From assembly GCF_040580765.1 (NCBI RefSeq), contig NZ_CP158687.1:1364001-1428000 (forward strand): DNA of 64,000 nt, in the 5' to 3' direction. The notes below the pieces were generated by a model. It searched no databases and was not told where the DNA came from. It saw only the letters and a list, made by a program, of their open reading frames with translations. The position numbers and the translations under genes were made by a program. Positions 9,358-18,738 of the stretch are shown in pieces. Origin of the DNA: Lentibacter algarum. GTDB taxonomy: Bacteria; Pseudomonadota; Alphaproteobacteria; Rhodobacterales; Rhodobacteraceae. Each line of letters begins with the position of its first letter. The stretch's first letter is position 1.

Positions 9358-10239
9358 ATGGCCAAACACCCAAGCGCAGCCCGAGAAATTTCATACGCTT
9401 ATTCCGCTCACACGCGGGGTGGGCGTGCTTTGATCCGCACTATGGAGAATGTTACCGGACGTTTGGGCCTCATAAGGCGCGCGCAAGGTTATGAACTTGA
9501 CGTTGCCAACGGGCAGGACTTCTGGGACGTGATGGTGGCGCGCTATGGCTTATCGCTGAATATAGTTGGCGGTGCGCTTGAAAACATACCGCGTGAGGGG
9601 CCTCTGATCTTGGTCGCGAACCATCCCTATGGCATTTTGGATGGCCTGATGATGGGGCATATGCTGCGCCATACGCGCGGAGATTTTCGTATTTTGGCCA
9701 ATTCTGTTTTCAACAAGGCAGAAGATATAAATCGCGTTATTTTACCAATCTCGTTTGATGAGACCAAAGAGGCTATGCGCCAGAACCTTGAGACGCGCCG
9801 TGAAGCCCTGCGCTATCTGGGCGAGGGTGGTGCGATCGGAATATTCCCTGGCGGCACGGTGAGTACAGCGGCAAAGCCCTTTCGCAAGACGCCGCTTGAT
9901 CCGAGCTGGCGAAACTTCACAGCGCGTATGGTGGCGAAGTCTGGTGCAACTGTTGTACCTGTGTTCTTTGACGGAACGACAAGTCGTCTTTTCCAGATTG
10001 CCAGTCATATGCACTCTAATTTACGCATGGGGCTTTTGATTAAAGAATTCAGTAAACGAGTTGATAGCCCAGTCGATGTTGTGATCGGAGCGCCCATTAA
10101 TGCTGTCGAACTCAAGGCACGCGCGAGCGACAGCAAAGCAATGATGGATTTCCTGCGCCAATCGACGTATGAGCTTTCTCCAAGGCCGCTTGCAACGCGA
10201 GAGTACGGCCATGAATTTGAAGAGAAACATCGCGCTTGA
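9358..10239 (+). CDS. Lysophospholipid acyltransferase family protein
   Basis: A 293-residue PlsC-like acyltransferase. The HX4D catalytic motif is seen in NHPYGILDG near residue 82, and the acceptor-phosphate motif IFPGGTVS near residue 162. No clear N-terminal signal; membrane association would be peripheral. The family transfers acyl chains to lysophosphatidic acid or related lysolipids; the exact acceptor cannot be told. murI follows after 11 bases, so the two are probably co-transcribed. Confidence 0.88.
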   Translation: MAKHPSAAREISYAYSAHTRGGRALIRTMENVTGRLGLIRRAQGYELDVANGQDFWDVMVARYGLSLNIVGGALENIPREGPLILVANHPYGILDGLMMGHMLRHTRGDFRILANSVFNKAEDINRVILPISFDETKEAMRQNLETRREALRYLGEGGAIGIFPGGTVSTAAKPFRKTPLDPSWRNFTARMVAKSGATVVPVFFDGTTSRLFQIASHMHSNLRMGLLIKEFSKRVDSPVDVVIGAPINAVELKARASDSKAMMDFLRQSTYELSPRPLATREYGHEFEEKHRA

Positions 10240-10250
10240 GGGCGTCACAC

Positions 10251-11063
10251 ATGGCTGTTGGTATTTTTGATTCTGGGCTCGGCGGGCTCACTGTTTGGCA
10301 GGCGGTGCGCGAGCGTATGCCTGATTTACCCATTCACTATTTAGCGGACTCTGCCCATGCGCCCTATGGGGTGCGTGATGCTGACGATATTCACGCCTTA
10401 ACGAAAGCTGCTGTTGAACGGCTGTGGGCTTCTGGCTGTGATCTCGTCGTCTTGGCCTGCAATACGGCAAGTGCGGCTGCGCTCAGACGGATGCAGGAAG
10501 CGGGCGTACCTGAGGGCAAGCGGGTTCTTGGTGTGTTTGTGCCTCTTATTGAAGCGCTGACGGAGCGCGATTGGGGCGATAATTCGCCGCCCAGAGAAGT
10601 CGAAGTTAAAAACGTGGCTCTGTTTGCGACGCCTGCAACCGTGTCCAGCCGCGCTTTTCAGCGAGAGTTGGCCTTCCGTGCGATCGGCGTGGATGTAGAG
10701 GCACAGGCTTGTGGTGGTGTGGTCGACGCGATTGAAGATGGCGATATGATCTTGGCTGAGGCACTTGTGCGCAGTCATGTTGACGCGCTCAAGCGGAAGA
10801 TGCCGCAGCCTCAAGCTGCAATCCTCGGGTGCACGCACTATCCTTTGGTCGAATCCGTCTTTCAGGATGCTTTGGGTGCAGATGTCCAAGTTTTCAGCCA
10901 GCCTGCGCTTGTTGCAGCGAGCCTTGCAGACTATTTGGACCGCCGCCCAGAGATGCGCGGCCCAGGCGAGACCAACATGTTTTTGACCACGGGAGACGCA
11001 AAACGCGTTTCTGACCGTGCAACGCAATTTTTGCGACGACAGATCACTTTCGAAGCCGCCTAA
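10251..11063 (+). CDS. murI: Glutamate racemase
   Basis: Converts L-glutamate to D-glutamate for peptidoglycan. 270 residues, the usual size. Starts with [15 protein letters not shown], which carries the family's N-terminal Asp/Ser signature; the two catalytic cysteines are in LACNTASAA (near residue 72) and LGCTHYPL (near residue 197). The ATG at 10251 was chosen over an in-frame TTG 15 bases upstream because the family begins directly at this strand. It lies 11 bases behind the acyltransferase and 52 bases before argC. Confidence 0.95.
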   Translation: MAVGIFDSGLGGLTVWQAVRERMPDLPIHYLADSAHAPYGVRDADDIHALTKAAVERLWASGCDLVVLACNTASAAALRRMQEAGVPEGKRVLGVFVPLIEALTERDWGDNSPPREVEVKNVALFATPATVSSRAFQRELAFRAIGVDVEAQACGGVVDAIEDGDMILAEALVRSHVDALKRKMPQPQAAILGCTHYPLVESVFQDALGADVQVFSQPALVAASLADYLDRRPEMRGPGETNMFLTTGDAKRVSDRATQFLRRQITFEAA

Positions 11064-11115
11064 CTTGACTGTGTGATCTCTTAAATACCTCTAACGACTG
11101 AAAGTGAGGTCTGTC

Positions 11116-12144
11116 ATGACCCATAAAATCGCAATCCTTGGCGCGTCTGGTTACACAGGTGCAGAGCTTATTCGTCTTTTGGCAGGGCATCCTGCGTATG
11201 AAATTGTGGCACTTGGTGCCTATTCAAAAGCGGGTCAGCGTTTGGCTGAGGTGTTTCCGCATCTGCGCCATTTGAATTTGCCGGAGCTCGTGAGCTTTGA
11301 TCAAATCGATTTTGACAAGATTGATCTGTGCTTCTGTGCATTGCCGCATAAAACGAGTCAGGAAGTCATTCGTGATTTGCCCAAGCACTTGAAAATTGTC
11401 GACCTCAGCGCCGATTTTCGCCTTCGGGATCCAGACGCCTACACGCAGTGGTATGGCAACGCTCATGGCGCGGTTGAGATGCAAGGTGAGGCTGTCTATG
11501 GTTTGACCGAATTTTATCGCGACGAGATTGCCAAAGCGCGGCTTGTCGCCGGAACGGGGTGCAACGCGGCGACAGGTCAGTTTGCTCTGCGGCCGCTGAT
11601 TGAAGCGGGTGTTATTGATCTTGATGAGATCATTATGGACCTGAAGTGTGGTGTGTCAGGAGCTGGGCGCTCGCTCAAAGAAAATTTACTGCATGCTGAG
11701 TTGAGTGAAGGCTATAACGCCTATGCTGTTGGGGGAACCCACCGCCATCTTGGTGAGTTTGATCAAGAGTTTTCTAAGCTCGCTGGACGGGACGTGAAAG
11801 TCCAGTTCACACCTCATTTGATGCCTGTAAACCGCGGCATTCTGGCGACCGTCTATGTCAAAGGAGATGCGCAAGAAATACACGCTACGTTTGCAGACGC
11901 ATATGCGGATGAGCCTTTTTTGCAGGTCCTGCCGTTTGGCGAAACACCTAGCACGCATCATGTGCGTGGCTCAAATTTTTGCCACATCGGTGTCACAGGC
12001 GACCGTATCGCAGGCCGTGCGATTGTAGTCGCTGTATTGGATAACTTGACAAAAGGTAGCAGCGGGCAGGCCTTGCAGAATGCAAACTTGATGTTAGGTG
12101 AAGAAGAGACATCTGGTTTGATGGGCGTTCCCGTCTTTCCTTAA
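11116..12144 (+). CDS. argC: N-acetyl-gamma-glutamyl-phosphate reductase
   Basis: NADPH-dependent third step of arginine synthesis. 342 residues. The nucleotide-binding loop [16 protein letters not shown] begins at residue 6, and the catalytic cysteine is in [12 protein letters not shown] near residue 150. The chosen ATG (with GTGAGG upstream) is 12 bases inside the longest possible frame, matching the normal N terminus [12 protein letters not shown]. ccmE follows after 11 bases. Confidence 0.97.
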   Translation: MTHKIAILGASGYTGAELIRLLAGHPAYEIVALGAYSKAGQRLAEVFPHLRHLNLPELVSFDQIDFDKIDLCFCALPHKTSQEVIRDLPKHLKIVDLSADFRLRDPDAYTQWYGNAHGAVEMQGEAVYGLTEFYRDEIAKARLVAGTGCNAATGQFALRPLIEAGVIDLDEIIMDLKCGVSGAGRSLKENLLHAELSEGYNAYAVGGTHRHLGEFDQEFSKLAGRDVKVQFTPHLMPVNRGILATVYVKGDAQEIHATFADAYADEPFLQVLPFGETPSTHHVRGSNFCHIGVTGDRIAGRAIVVAVLDNLTKGSSGQALQNANLMLGEEETSGLMGVPVFP

Positions 12145-12155
12145 GGGAGCATGGC

Positions 12156-12602
12156 ATGAAAAGTTTGAAGAAAAAGCGGCGGGTTCAAGTTATGGCTTTG
12201 GCGGCTGTTTCGCTTGTGGCGGCGACCGCACTCATCGGATTTGCGATGAAGGATGGGATCAACTATTTTCGTGCGCCCAGCCAGATTGCGGCAAATCCAC
12301 CGCCGCCGACGGAGACGTTTCGTATTGGCGGCCTTGTGGAGGAGGGCAGTCTCACGCGCGGGCAGGGTAAGGCTGTGACTTTCAGCGTCACCGATGGTGG
12401 CGCCAGTGTAAAGGTAAGCTACACAGGGATTTTGCCTGATCTGTTCGAAGAAAACCAAGGGATGGTTGGTACAGGTAAATTGCAGGATGGCGTGTTTATT
12501 GCATCAGAAATTTTGGCAAAGCACGACGAAACCTATATGCCCCGTGAAGTGGTCGACGCCCTAAAAGAGCAGGGTGTTTATCAGGATCCGAACGGTAGCT
12601 AA
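12156..12602 (+). CDS. ccmE: Cytochrome c maturation protein CcmE
   Basis: Periplasmic haem chaperone, anchored by one N-terminal membrane segment (residues about 12-30 after a KKKRR cytoplasmic tail). 148 residues. The haem-binding histidine is H123 in LAKHDETYMP, with Y127 four residues on, matching the family's HxxxY. It receives haem from CcmC and hands it to the CcmF/CcmH lyase encoded 1.3 kb downstream. The gene is followed directly by a terminator-like hairpin and the GH108/holin pair, which interrupts the ccm cluster. Confidence 0.95.
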   Translation: MKSLKKKRRVQVMALAAVSLVAATALIGFAMKDGINYFRAPSQIAANPPPPTETFRIGGLVEEGSLTRGQGKAVTFSVTDGGASVKVSYTGILPDLFEENQGMVGTGKLQDGVFIASEILAKHDETYMPREVVDALKEQGVYQDPNGS

Positions 12603-12627
12603 GCACTGTCTTAATTAAGTTTGAACA

Positions 12628-12659
12628 AGCTCTTCACACCCAGTGTGGAGAGCTTTTTT
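12628..12659 (+). terminator. Terminator hairpin that also buries the next gene's ribosome binding site
   Basis: A 12-bp stem (12628-12639 with 12643-12654, one wobble pair, 3-base loop) runs directly into six T residues at 12654-12659, a textbook Rho-independent terminator for ccmE. The 3' arm contains GGAGAG (12647-12652), which is also the only Shine-Dalgarno sequence for the ATG at 12660. Folding of this stem would therefore both stop transcription and block translation of the muramidase gene. Confidence 0.85.
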
Positions 12660-13274
12660 ATGTCAAAGACGGTCCGTGATATTGCAAAAGGGATTGTTTT
12701 GCGCGAGGGCGGCTTCGTGAATGACCCTGATGACCTAGGGGGCGCAACGAACTTTGGTGTCACAATTCATACAATGCGGCGGCTCGGGCTGGATCTTGAT
12801 GGTGATGGTGATGTTAACATCGAGGATGTAAAGGCGCTGCAGCGCGATCAAGCCGTTGATCTATTTATTGAGCACTATTTTGTTGCACCTGGCCTTGTGG
12901 CACTGCCTGAGCTTTTGCAAGCAAGTGTTTTTGATATGTACGTGAATGCTGGTTCAAGCGCTGTGAAAATCCTCCAAAGGCTTCTTCGGGATATGGGTTA
13001 CGTGCTTACTGTTGATGGGATCGTCGGTCCTCAAACGTTGGCCTGGGCTCATGATGCTGCTCTGCGCGCACCCCAAAGTTTTGTTGATGCATATGGAATT
13101 GCGCGCCGTAACTATTACTTCCGCATCGCTGACCGTCGGATTGAGAGTCGTAAATTTGCGCGCACGCGAGCGGGTGGCAAGGGCGGGTGGATACGACGAG
13201 CCGAGGAGTTTATTCGGCCAGAGTTTCACCTGACTGAGGCCGAGTTTCAAGAAAGGACAAAGCAATGGGGTTGA
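12660..13274 (+). CDS. GH108 N-acetylmuramidase, holin-associated
   Basis: A 204-residue glycoside hydrolase family 108 lysozyme-like protein. The catalytic glutamate is in REGGFVNDPDDLGGATNFGVT (near residue 16); the C-terminal half has the peptidoglycan-binding segment (VDGIVGPQT near residue 119). It has no signal peptide, as expected of phage-type endolysins released by a holin; the holin-like gene overlaps its 3' end by 10 bases. An EF-hand/dockerin-like loop LDGDGDVNIEDV near residue 50 suggests calcium binding. The ATG sits 7 bases behind the GGAGAG in the terminator stem. Known in this order as a conserved, domesticated pair inside ccm clusters. Confidence 0.88.
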   Translation: MSKTVRDIAKGIVLREGGFVNDPDDLGGATNFGVTIHTMRRLGLDLDGDGDVNIEDVKALQRDQAVDLFIEHYFVAPGLVALPELLQASVFDMYVNAGSSAVKILQRLLRDMGYVLTVDGIVGPQTLAWAHDAALRAPQSFVDAYGIARRNYYFRIADRRIESRKFARTRAGGKGGWIRRAEEFIRPEFHLTEAEFQERTKQWG

Positions 13275-13849
13275 TCGAGCGCTTTCTGACACTGATGTTC
13301 GGGGGCGGACGCAACGCTCTGTCCCAAACAGCGGAAGTCTTTCGTGAAAATGCGGAGCGCCAAGCGCACCGAGAGGCTGTGTTACGTTCAGCAGCTCTGG
13401 GACAGTTTCAAGACGAGTTTTCGAACCCGCCTTACACTCGGTTTGATCGCTTTATTGATGGGCTAAATAGGCTTCCCCGCCCGATGTTAGCATTTGGTAC
13501 GATCGGTCTGTTTGTCTCTGCAATGATTGAGCCCATATGGTTTGCCAGTCGGATGCAGGGCATCGCCCTTGTTCCGCAACCTTTGTGGTGGCTGTTGGGG
13601 GCAATTGTCTCTTTTTATTTCGGTGCGCGCCATCAAGTTAAAGGACAAGCCTTTCAACGTGAGATCGCTCAGACATTGGCGCGTGCGCCAGATGTTGCGC
13701 GCGATCTTGCAGATTTACAGGCGCTCAAGGTAGGCGCTGGTCATATGCTATCTGCTGAGCAGCTGGCCTCTGGGGGGGAGGCGAGCGCGGAAGATAAGAA
13801 CCCAGCTTTGAATGACTGGGACCAAGAGCAAGGCTCTGCTGGCCGCTAA
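13265..13849 (+). CDS. Holin-like membrane protein (3TM holin type)
   Basis: A 194-residue membrane protein whose start overlaps the muramidase gene by 10 bases. Two clear hydrophobic segments lie around residues 75-98 (MLAFGTIGLFVSAMIEPIWF) and 108-122 (LWWLLGAIVSFYFGA), preceded by a long cytoplasmic-looking amphipathic N terminus. Pairing with GH108 and the layout fit the holin superfamily III type found in Rhodobacterales; the function as a true pore is not shown by the sequence. ccmF follows after 73 bases. Confidence 0.75.
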   Translation: MGLIERFLTLMFGGGRNALSQTAEVFRENAERQAHREAVLRSAALGQFQDEFSNPPYTRFDRFIDGLNRLPRPMLAFGTIGLFVSAMIEPIWFASRMQGIALVPQPLWWLLGAIVSFYFGARHQVKGQAFQREIAQTLARAPDVARDLADLQALKVGAGHMLSAEQLASGGEASAEDKNPALNDWDQEQGSAGR

Positions 13850-13922
13850 CCCGCGACAATGTGATCCGTCGAGGGCGTCGATTCCGATTGGCGAAGCCTG
13901 CGGAAATAGCTAACAAGATACT

Positions 13923-15893
13923 ATGGTAGCAGAACTCGGACATTTCGCCCTCATCCTTGGATTTGTTGTCGCCATTTTGGTGACAATCGTGCCGCTCGTT
14001 GGTGCATATATGCGCTGGCCGGGGTGGATGAGATTTTCAGAAACTGGCTCGAATGCGCTGTTTTTACTCACGGTGACATCTTTTGGCGCGCTGACTTATG
14101 CGTTTGTTGTATCCGATTTTTCGGTGAAGCTTGTATGGATGAATAGTCATACCGCCAAACCAATGCTCTATAAAATAACGGGCGTCTGGGGGAACCACGA
14201 AGGCTCGATGTTGCTTTGGGTTTTGATTTTGACATTGTTTGGCGCCATGGCTTCTTGGTTTGGAAATGGCCTGCCGCCGACACTTAAGGCACGAATTCTC
14301 GCTGTTCAGGCGTCAATCACAACAGCTTTTATGGCATTTGTTCTTTTCACGTCTAACCCGTTTCTGCGGCTTGATCCTGCGCCTTTGAACGGCAAGGATT
14401 TGAACCCGCTGCTGCAAGACCCAGGCCTCGCATTTCACCCTCCATTCCTCTACCTTGGCTATGTCGGCCTCTCAATGGCCTTCAGCTTTGCTGTAGCTGC
14501 CCTTATTGAGGGGCGCGTGGATGCCGCTTGGGGACGTTGGGTGCGCCCTTGGACTTTGGCCGCTTGGATTTTTCTCACAATCGGAATTGGGCTCGGCTCA
14601 TGGTGGGCCTATTACGAACTTGGCTGGGGTGGGTTCTGGTTCTGGGACCCTGTTGAAAACGCCAGCTTTATGCCGTGGCTTTTGGCCGTTGCTTTGCTGC
14701 ACTCCGCGATTGTGGTTGAGAAGCGAGAAAGCCTTAAGAGCTGGACTATTCTGCTCGCTATTATCGCATTTAGTTTTTCACTGCTGGGCGCGTTTATTAC
14801 GCGGTCTGGTATTATCACATCCGTGCATGCATTTGCCACCGACCCTGAACGCGGTGTGTTTTTGCTCCTCATTATGGGTGTGTTTACCGGCGGCGCTCTT
14901 GTGCTCTATGCTGCGCGCGCGAGTGTGATGGAGGCGAAAGGCGTCTTCGGTATGGTTAGCCGTGAATCCGCTCTTGTGGTGAACAACATCCTGCTTGCCG
15001 TATCTGCTTTTATCGTTTTCATCGGGACAATGTGGCCGCTGTTCAGCGAGATGTTCTTTGACCGAAAATTGTCTGTTGGCGAACCTTGGTTCAATGCAGC
15101 ATTTACACCAATTATGGTGTTGCTTGGGCTCGTTCTGCCACTTGGTGCGATGCTGCCTTGGAAGCGAGGCAAACTTGGGCGTGTCGCCTTGAAGCTGAGG
15201 GTTGGCTTTGTTTTGGCAGTCGCCATTGGGGCTTTGTTTTGGGCCGTACAGACTGGTCGATCATCCCTTGGCCCTGTTGGTCTGTTCCTTGGCGCTTGGT
15301 TGATTGCTGGCTCTGCCACAGACATTTTGAGCCGCGGACGCAAAGGCGAGGTGCTAAACCGGCTTCGCAACTTACCGCGAGCCGATTGGGGTAAGGCCGT
15401 GGCGCATGCTGGTCTTGGCGTCACAATGGCTGGTATCGCTGGTTTGATTGCTTGGGAACAAGAAGATATCCGCGTCCTGAAAAACGGTGAGCAGTTTGAC
15501 ATCGCAGGTTACACCATCGTGCTGAACGGCGTTGAAGAGGTTCAAGGGCCTAACTATCTCTCGACGATGGGAGATGTAACGCTGCTAAATGGCACGCGTG
15601 AAATTGCAACGCTGAACCCTGAAAAAAGAGTTTACCCAGTGGCAGGGATGCCAACCACAGAAGCCGCAATCGATATTGGGTTTTTCCGCGACGTCTATGT
15701 CGTCGTAGGAGATGCACAAGTGGGCGGTGGTTGGGCCTTTAGAACTTACTACAAGCCTTTGGCAAACTGGATTTGGGGCGGCGCAATTTTGATGGCAATT
15801 GGCGGAGCGCTAAGCCTGTCGGATCGTCGTTACCGCGTTGCAGCTGGCGCTCGGCAGACGCCCTCGACAACCGTTGGAGTGGCTGCAGAATGA
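13923..15893 (+). CDS. ccmF: Cytochrome c haem lyase subunit CcmF
   Basis: A 656-residue integral membrane protein of the haem-handling protein family, with about 15 hydrophobic segments. The tryptophan-rich WWD domain is visible as GLGSWWAYYELGWGGFWFWDPVEN around residues 222-245, and conserved histidines occur around it (for example LAFHPPFLYLGY near 175). Together with CcmH it attaches haem from CcmE to apocytochrome CxxCH motifs in the periplasm. Its last codons overlap the ccmH start (ATGA). Confidence 0.97.
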   Translation: MVAELGHFALILGFVVAILVTIVPLVGAYMRWPGWMRFSETGSNALFLLTVTSFGALTYAFVVSDFSVKLVWMNSHTAKPMLYKITGVWGNHEGSMLLWVLILTLFGAMASWFGNGLPPTLKARILAVQASITTAFMAFVLFTSNPFLRLDPAPLNGKDLNPLLQDPGLAFHPPFLYLGYVGLSMAFSFAVAALIEGRVDAAWGRWVRPWTLAAWIFLTIGIGLGSWWAYYELGWGGFWFWDPVENASFMPWLLAVALLHSAIVVEKRESLKSWTILLAIIAFSFSLLGAFITRSGIITSVHAFATDPERGVFLLLIMGVFTGGALVLYAARASVMEAKGVFGMVSRESALVVNNILLAVSAFIVFIGTMWPLFSEMFFDRKLSVGEPWFNAAFTPIMVLLGLVLPLGAMLPWKRGKLGRVALKLRVGFVLAVAIGALFWAVQTGRSSLGPVGLFLGAWLIAGSATDILSRGRKGEVLNRLRNLPRADWGKAVAHAGLGVTMAGIAGLIAWEQEDIRVLKNGEQFDIAGYTIVLNGVEEVQGPNYLSTMGDVTLLNGTREIATLNPEKRVYPVAGMPTTEAAIDIGFFRDVYVVVGDAQVGGGWAFRTYYKPLANWIWGGAILMAIGGALSLSDRRYRVAAGARQTPSTTVGVAAE

Positions 15894-16342
15894 AGTGGCT
15901 TAGTATACTTTTTATATTCTGGACGCTGCCTGCCTTTGCAGTTCAACCGAACGAGGTTTTGAGCGATCCAAAGCTTGAAGAGCGCGCCCGCGATTTGAGC
16001 CAAGGGTTGCGCTGTCTCGTGTGCCGCAACGAGAATATCGACGACAGCAACGCAGAATTGGCACGCGATTTGCGCCTCTTGGTGCGTGAACGTTTGGTCG
16101 AGGGCGACACTGATGAAGAAGTGCTCGATTTTGTAGTGAGCCGTTATGGTGAGTATGTCTTGCTCAATCCAACCAAAGGCGGCAGCAACGCCATATTGTA
16201 CTATGCTGGTCCTGGAATGCTCTTGCTCGCGTTGTTAATCGGCGGGCTTTATTTAAGAACACGCGCGCGAGCGACGCCCGAAGGCAGTAACAGCTTGAGT
16301 GATGACGAAACTAAGCGCCTCAAGCAGATCATGGGCGAGTGA
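15890..16342 (+). CDS. ccmH: Cytochrome c maturation protein CcmH
   Basis: A 150-residue membrane-anchored thiol protein. Signal sequence at residues 1-18 (KWLSILFIFWTLPAFA), then the LRCLVCRNENI segment with the LRCxxC redox pair near residue 41, and one C-terminal membrane helix (about 104-122). It reduces the apocytochrome disulfide before haem attachment. The start overlaps ccmF by 4 bases; it is the short form without a fused CcmI part. Confidence 0.95.
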   Translation: MKWLSILFIFWTLPAFAVQPNEVLSDPKLEERARDLSQGLRCLVCRNENIDDSNAELARDLRLLVRERLVEGDTDEEVLDFVVSRYGEYVLLNPTKGGSNAILYYAGPGMLLLALLIGGLYLRTRARATPEGSNSLSDDETKRLKQIMGE

Positions 16343-16411
16343 CGCTTCGTTTCACTTTCCTTAGCTGGCGAAATCGGTTTTGTCTGATACCACTGAAGCG
16401 CGAGGGATATC

Positions 16412-17194
16412 ATGGAATTTCAAACTGTTACATATGAGTTGAATGCAGACGGATACGCGGTCATTGGGCTCAATAGGCCTGACAAGATGAACGCGATGAC
16501 AGCACAGATGCGTGCTGAAATTCCTGTAGCTTTAGCTGAAGCCATCAAAGCTGGTGCGCGCTGTGTTGTTCTCACTGGGCATGGAAAGGCGTTCTGTTCG
16601 GGCCAAGATTTGGGTGACGGCGGGAACGCTGCAGAAATAGATTTGGAGCGTGTTCTGCGGGATGAGTATAATCCTATGGTGCAAAACCTAGTGTCCTCAC
16701 CTGTGCCTGTGATTGCCGCTGTAAACGGCGCTGCGGCAGGTGCGGGTGCCAATCTCGCTTTGGTGGCGGATGTCGTCATCGCGACCAAAAGTGCGTATTT
16801 CATGGAAGCCTTCACGCGTATCGGACTAATTCCTGATGCGGGTGGCACATACTTTCTGCCGCGGTTGGTTGGGCCTGCAAAGGCAATGGGGGCGGCGCTG
16901 TTTGCAGAGAGAATTAGTGCCGAAGAAGCTGACCAAATGGGGCTGATCTGGGAGCATGTTGAAGATACAGAGTTCGAGACGCATTGGCGTGCCCGCGCAG
17001 CGCATCTGGCGCATGGGCCGACGGAGGCCTACCGACGTACCAAGAAGGCGCTGCGTGCGAGTCTTGGTAACAGTCTTGAGGAACAATTGAACCTTGAGGC
17101 CCACGAACAAGGGCGCGCAGGCAAGAGCCGAGACTTTAAAGAGGGTGTGATGGCGTTCCTTGAGAAGCGTAAGGCACACTTCGAGGGCCGTTAA
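16412..17194 (+). CDS. Enoyl-CoA hydratase/isomerase family protein (PaaG-like)
   Basis: A 260-residue crotonase-fold protein. The two oxyanion-hole segments are HGKAFCSGQDLGDGG (about residue 58-72) and NGAAAGAGANLALVADVVIA (about 105-124). SGQDL and the later GLIPDAGGTYFLPRLVG match PaaG (oxepin-CoA forming isomerase in phenylacetate breakdown) and its homologues. No other paa gene is in the window, so it may act on another enoyl-CoA. It stands 69 bases behind ccmH with its own GAGGG ribosome binding site and is followed by a strong terminator. Confidence 0.85.
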   Translation: MEFQTVTYELNADGYAVIGLNRPDKMNAMTAQMRAEIPVALAEAIKAGARCVVLTGHGKAFCSGQDLGDGGNAAEIDLERVLRDEYNPMVQNLVSSPVPVIAAVNGAAAGAGANLALVADVVIATKSAYFMEAFTRIGLIPDAGGTYFLPRLVGPAKAMGAALFAERISAEEADQMGLIWEHVEDTEFETHWRARAAHLAHGPTEAYRRTKKALRASLGNSLEEQLNLEAHEQGRAGKSRDFKEGVMAFLEKRKAHFEGR

Positions 17195-17295
17195 GCGACC
17201 AAATGTTCTTCAGTGCTAAAGACCTTGCTCGAAGGGGCGCCAAAGCTGTTTGAAGCCAGCTAAAGTATTCAGAGTTAATCGAAAAAATGTCCATC

Positions 17296-17327
17296 AAAAA
17301 AAGGCCCGCTTTTGAGCGGGCCTTTTT
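17296..17327. terminator. Bidirectional Rho-independent terminator
   Basis: A perfect GC-rich stem (GGCCCGCT paired with AGCGGGCC, about 17303-17322) is flanked by an A-run on the left and a T-run on the right. It ends the forward enoyl-CoA hydratase transcript and the reverse gltA transcript, which converge here. Confidence 0.92.
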
Positions 17328-17356
17328 CGTATTTTGTGTTTTCAAAGCAGTCGGGC

Positions 17357-18655
17357 TTAGCCGCGCTTTTCGACGTCTACGTAGTTACGCTCTGTCTCGC
17401 CGAGGTAAAGCTGACGCGGGCGACCAATTTTCTGTTGTGGATCTTCGAACTGTTCTTTCCATTGTGAAATCCAGCCGACTGTACGCGAAACAGCAAAGAT
17501 CGGTGTGAACATCGACGTTGGAAAGCCCATCGCTTCAAGAATGATGCCGGAGTAAAAGTCGACGTTCGGGAAGAGCTTTTTCTCAACAAAGTACGGATCG
17601 TTGAGCGCAACTTGCTCAAGTTCTTTTGCGACTTCGAGGATCGGGTTGTTTTCAACGCCGAGAAGTTCAAGCACTTCGTCAGCTGATTGCTTGAGCACCT
17701 TGGCGCGGGGATCGGTGTTTTTATAGACGCGGTGACCGAAGCCCATAAGGCGGAAGGGGTCGTTCTTGTCTTTAGCGCGCGCGATATACTCTGGAATACG
17801 GTCTTTCGTTCCGATTTCCTTGAGCATTTCGAGGCAGGCTTGGTTTGCGCCGCCGTGGGCTGGGCCCCAAAGGCATGCAATACCCGCTGCAATACAGGCG
17901 AAGGGGTTTGCCGCAGAAGAAGAGGCCAGACGCACTGTAGAGGTTGAGGCGTTTTGCTCATGATCAGCATGGAGTGTGAAGATACGGTCCATCGCGCGGC
18001 TCAGGATCGGGTCTACGTTGTAGTCTTCTGCAGGGACAGCAAAGCACATGTGCAGGAAGTTTGACGCATAATCCAGATCATTGCGTGGGTATACGAACGG
18101 CTGACCAATCGAGTATTTGTAGGCCATAGCCGCGATTGTCGGAAGTTTAGCGATCATACGGATCGAGGCTACTTCGCGCTGCCATTCGTCATTGACGTCA
18201 GCACTGTCAGCATAAAAGGCAGACATCGCGCCTACAACGCCCACAAGCGTGGCCATTGGGTGGGCATCACGACGGAAACCACGGAAGAAGTTGTGCATTT
18301 GCTCGTGCACCATGGTGTGGCGCGTGACGCGGTTTTCAAAATCTTCGACTTCGGCCGCTGTCGGGAGTTCACCATAGAGCAACAGGTAGCAGACTTCGAG
18401 GTAATGTGACTTCTCAGCGAGCTGATCAATCGGGTAACCGCGGTGCAAAAGCTCGCCTTTTTCACCGTCAATGAACGTGATCGTGCTCTCGCAGGAGGCT
18501 GTAGAGGTATAGCCTGGATCATATGTGAACACACCCGCTTGCGCATAAAGCTTGCGGATGTCGATGACATCGGGCCCAGTGGTGCCTGAGTACATGGGGA
18601 GCTCGAAGCTCTGCCCATCAATTGTCAATGTCGCTGTTTTGGTGCTGTCTGTCAT
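17357..18655 (-). CDS. gltA: Citrate synthase
   Basis: Condenses oxaloacetate and acetyl-CoA to citrate. 432 residues, type II (hexameric, NADH-sensitive type). Active-site histidines are in [13 protein letters not shown] (near residue 270) and [17 protein letters not shown] (near residue 310), and the catalytic aspartate in [15 protein letters not shown] (near 367). It lies 83 bases behind gltX on the same strand. Confidence 0.98.
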   Translation of the reverse strand: MTDSTKTATLTIDGQSFELPMYSGTTGPDVIDIRKLYAQAGVFTYDPGYTSTASCESTITFIDGEKGELLHRGYPIDQLAEKSHYLEVCYLLLYGELPTAAEVEDFENRVTRHTMVHEQMHNFFRGFRRDAHPMATLVGVVGAMSAFYADSADVNDEWQREVASIRMIAKLPTIAAMAYKYSIGQPFVYPRNDLDYASNFLHMCFAVPAEDYNVDPILSRAMDRIFTLHADHEQNASTSTVRLASSSAANPFACIAAGIACLWGPAHGGANQACLEMLKEIGTKDRIPEYIARAKDKNDPFRLMGFGHRVYKNTDPRAKVLKQSADEVLELLGVENNPILEVAKELEQVALNDPYFVEKKLFPNVDFYSGIILEAMGFPTSMFTPIFAVSRTVGWISQWKEQFEDPQQKIGRPRQLYLGETERNYVDVEKRG

Positions 18656-18738
18656 CTTGGCCTCATCCTCTGAAGTCTTGAGCGCGGATCGCCCAAGAGT
18701 GTCTATATCTTATCTGGCTATAAAAGCTGTTAACGCCT

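Noticed and set aside
12660..13849. Prophage remnant as an explanation of the GH108/holin pair
   Set aside because: No other phage gene nearby, composition like the host, and the pair is known as a conserved insertion in ccm clusters.
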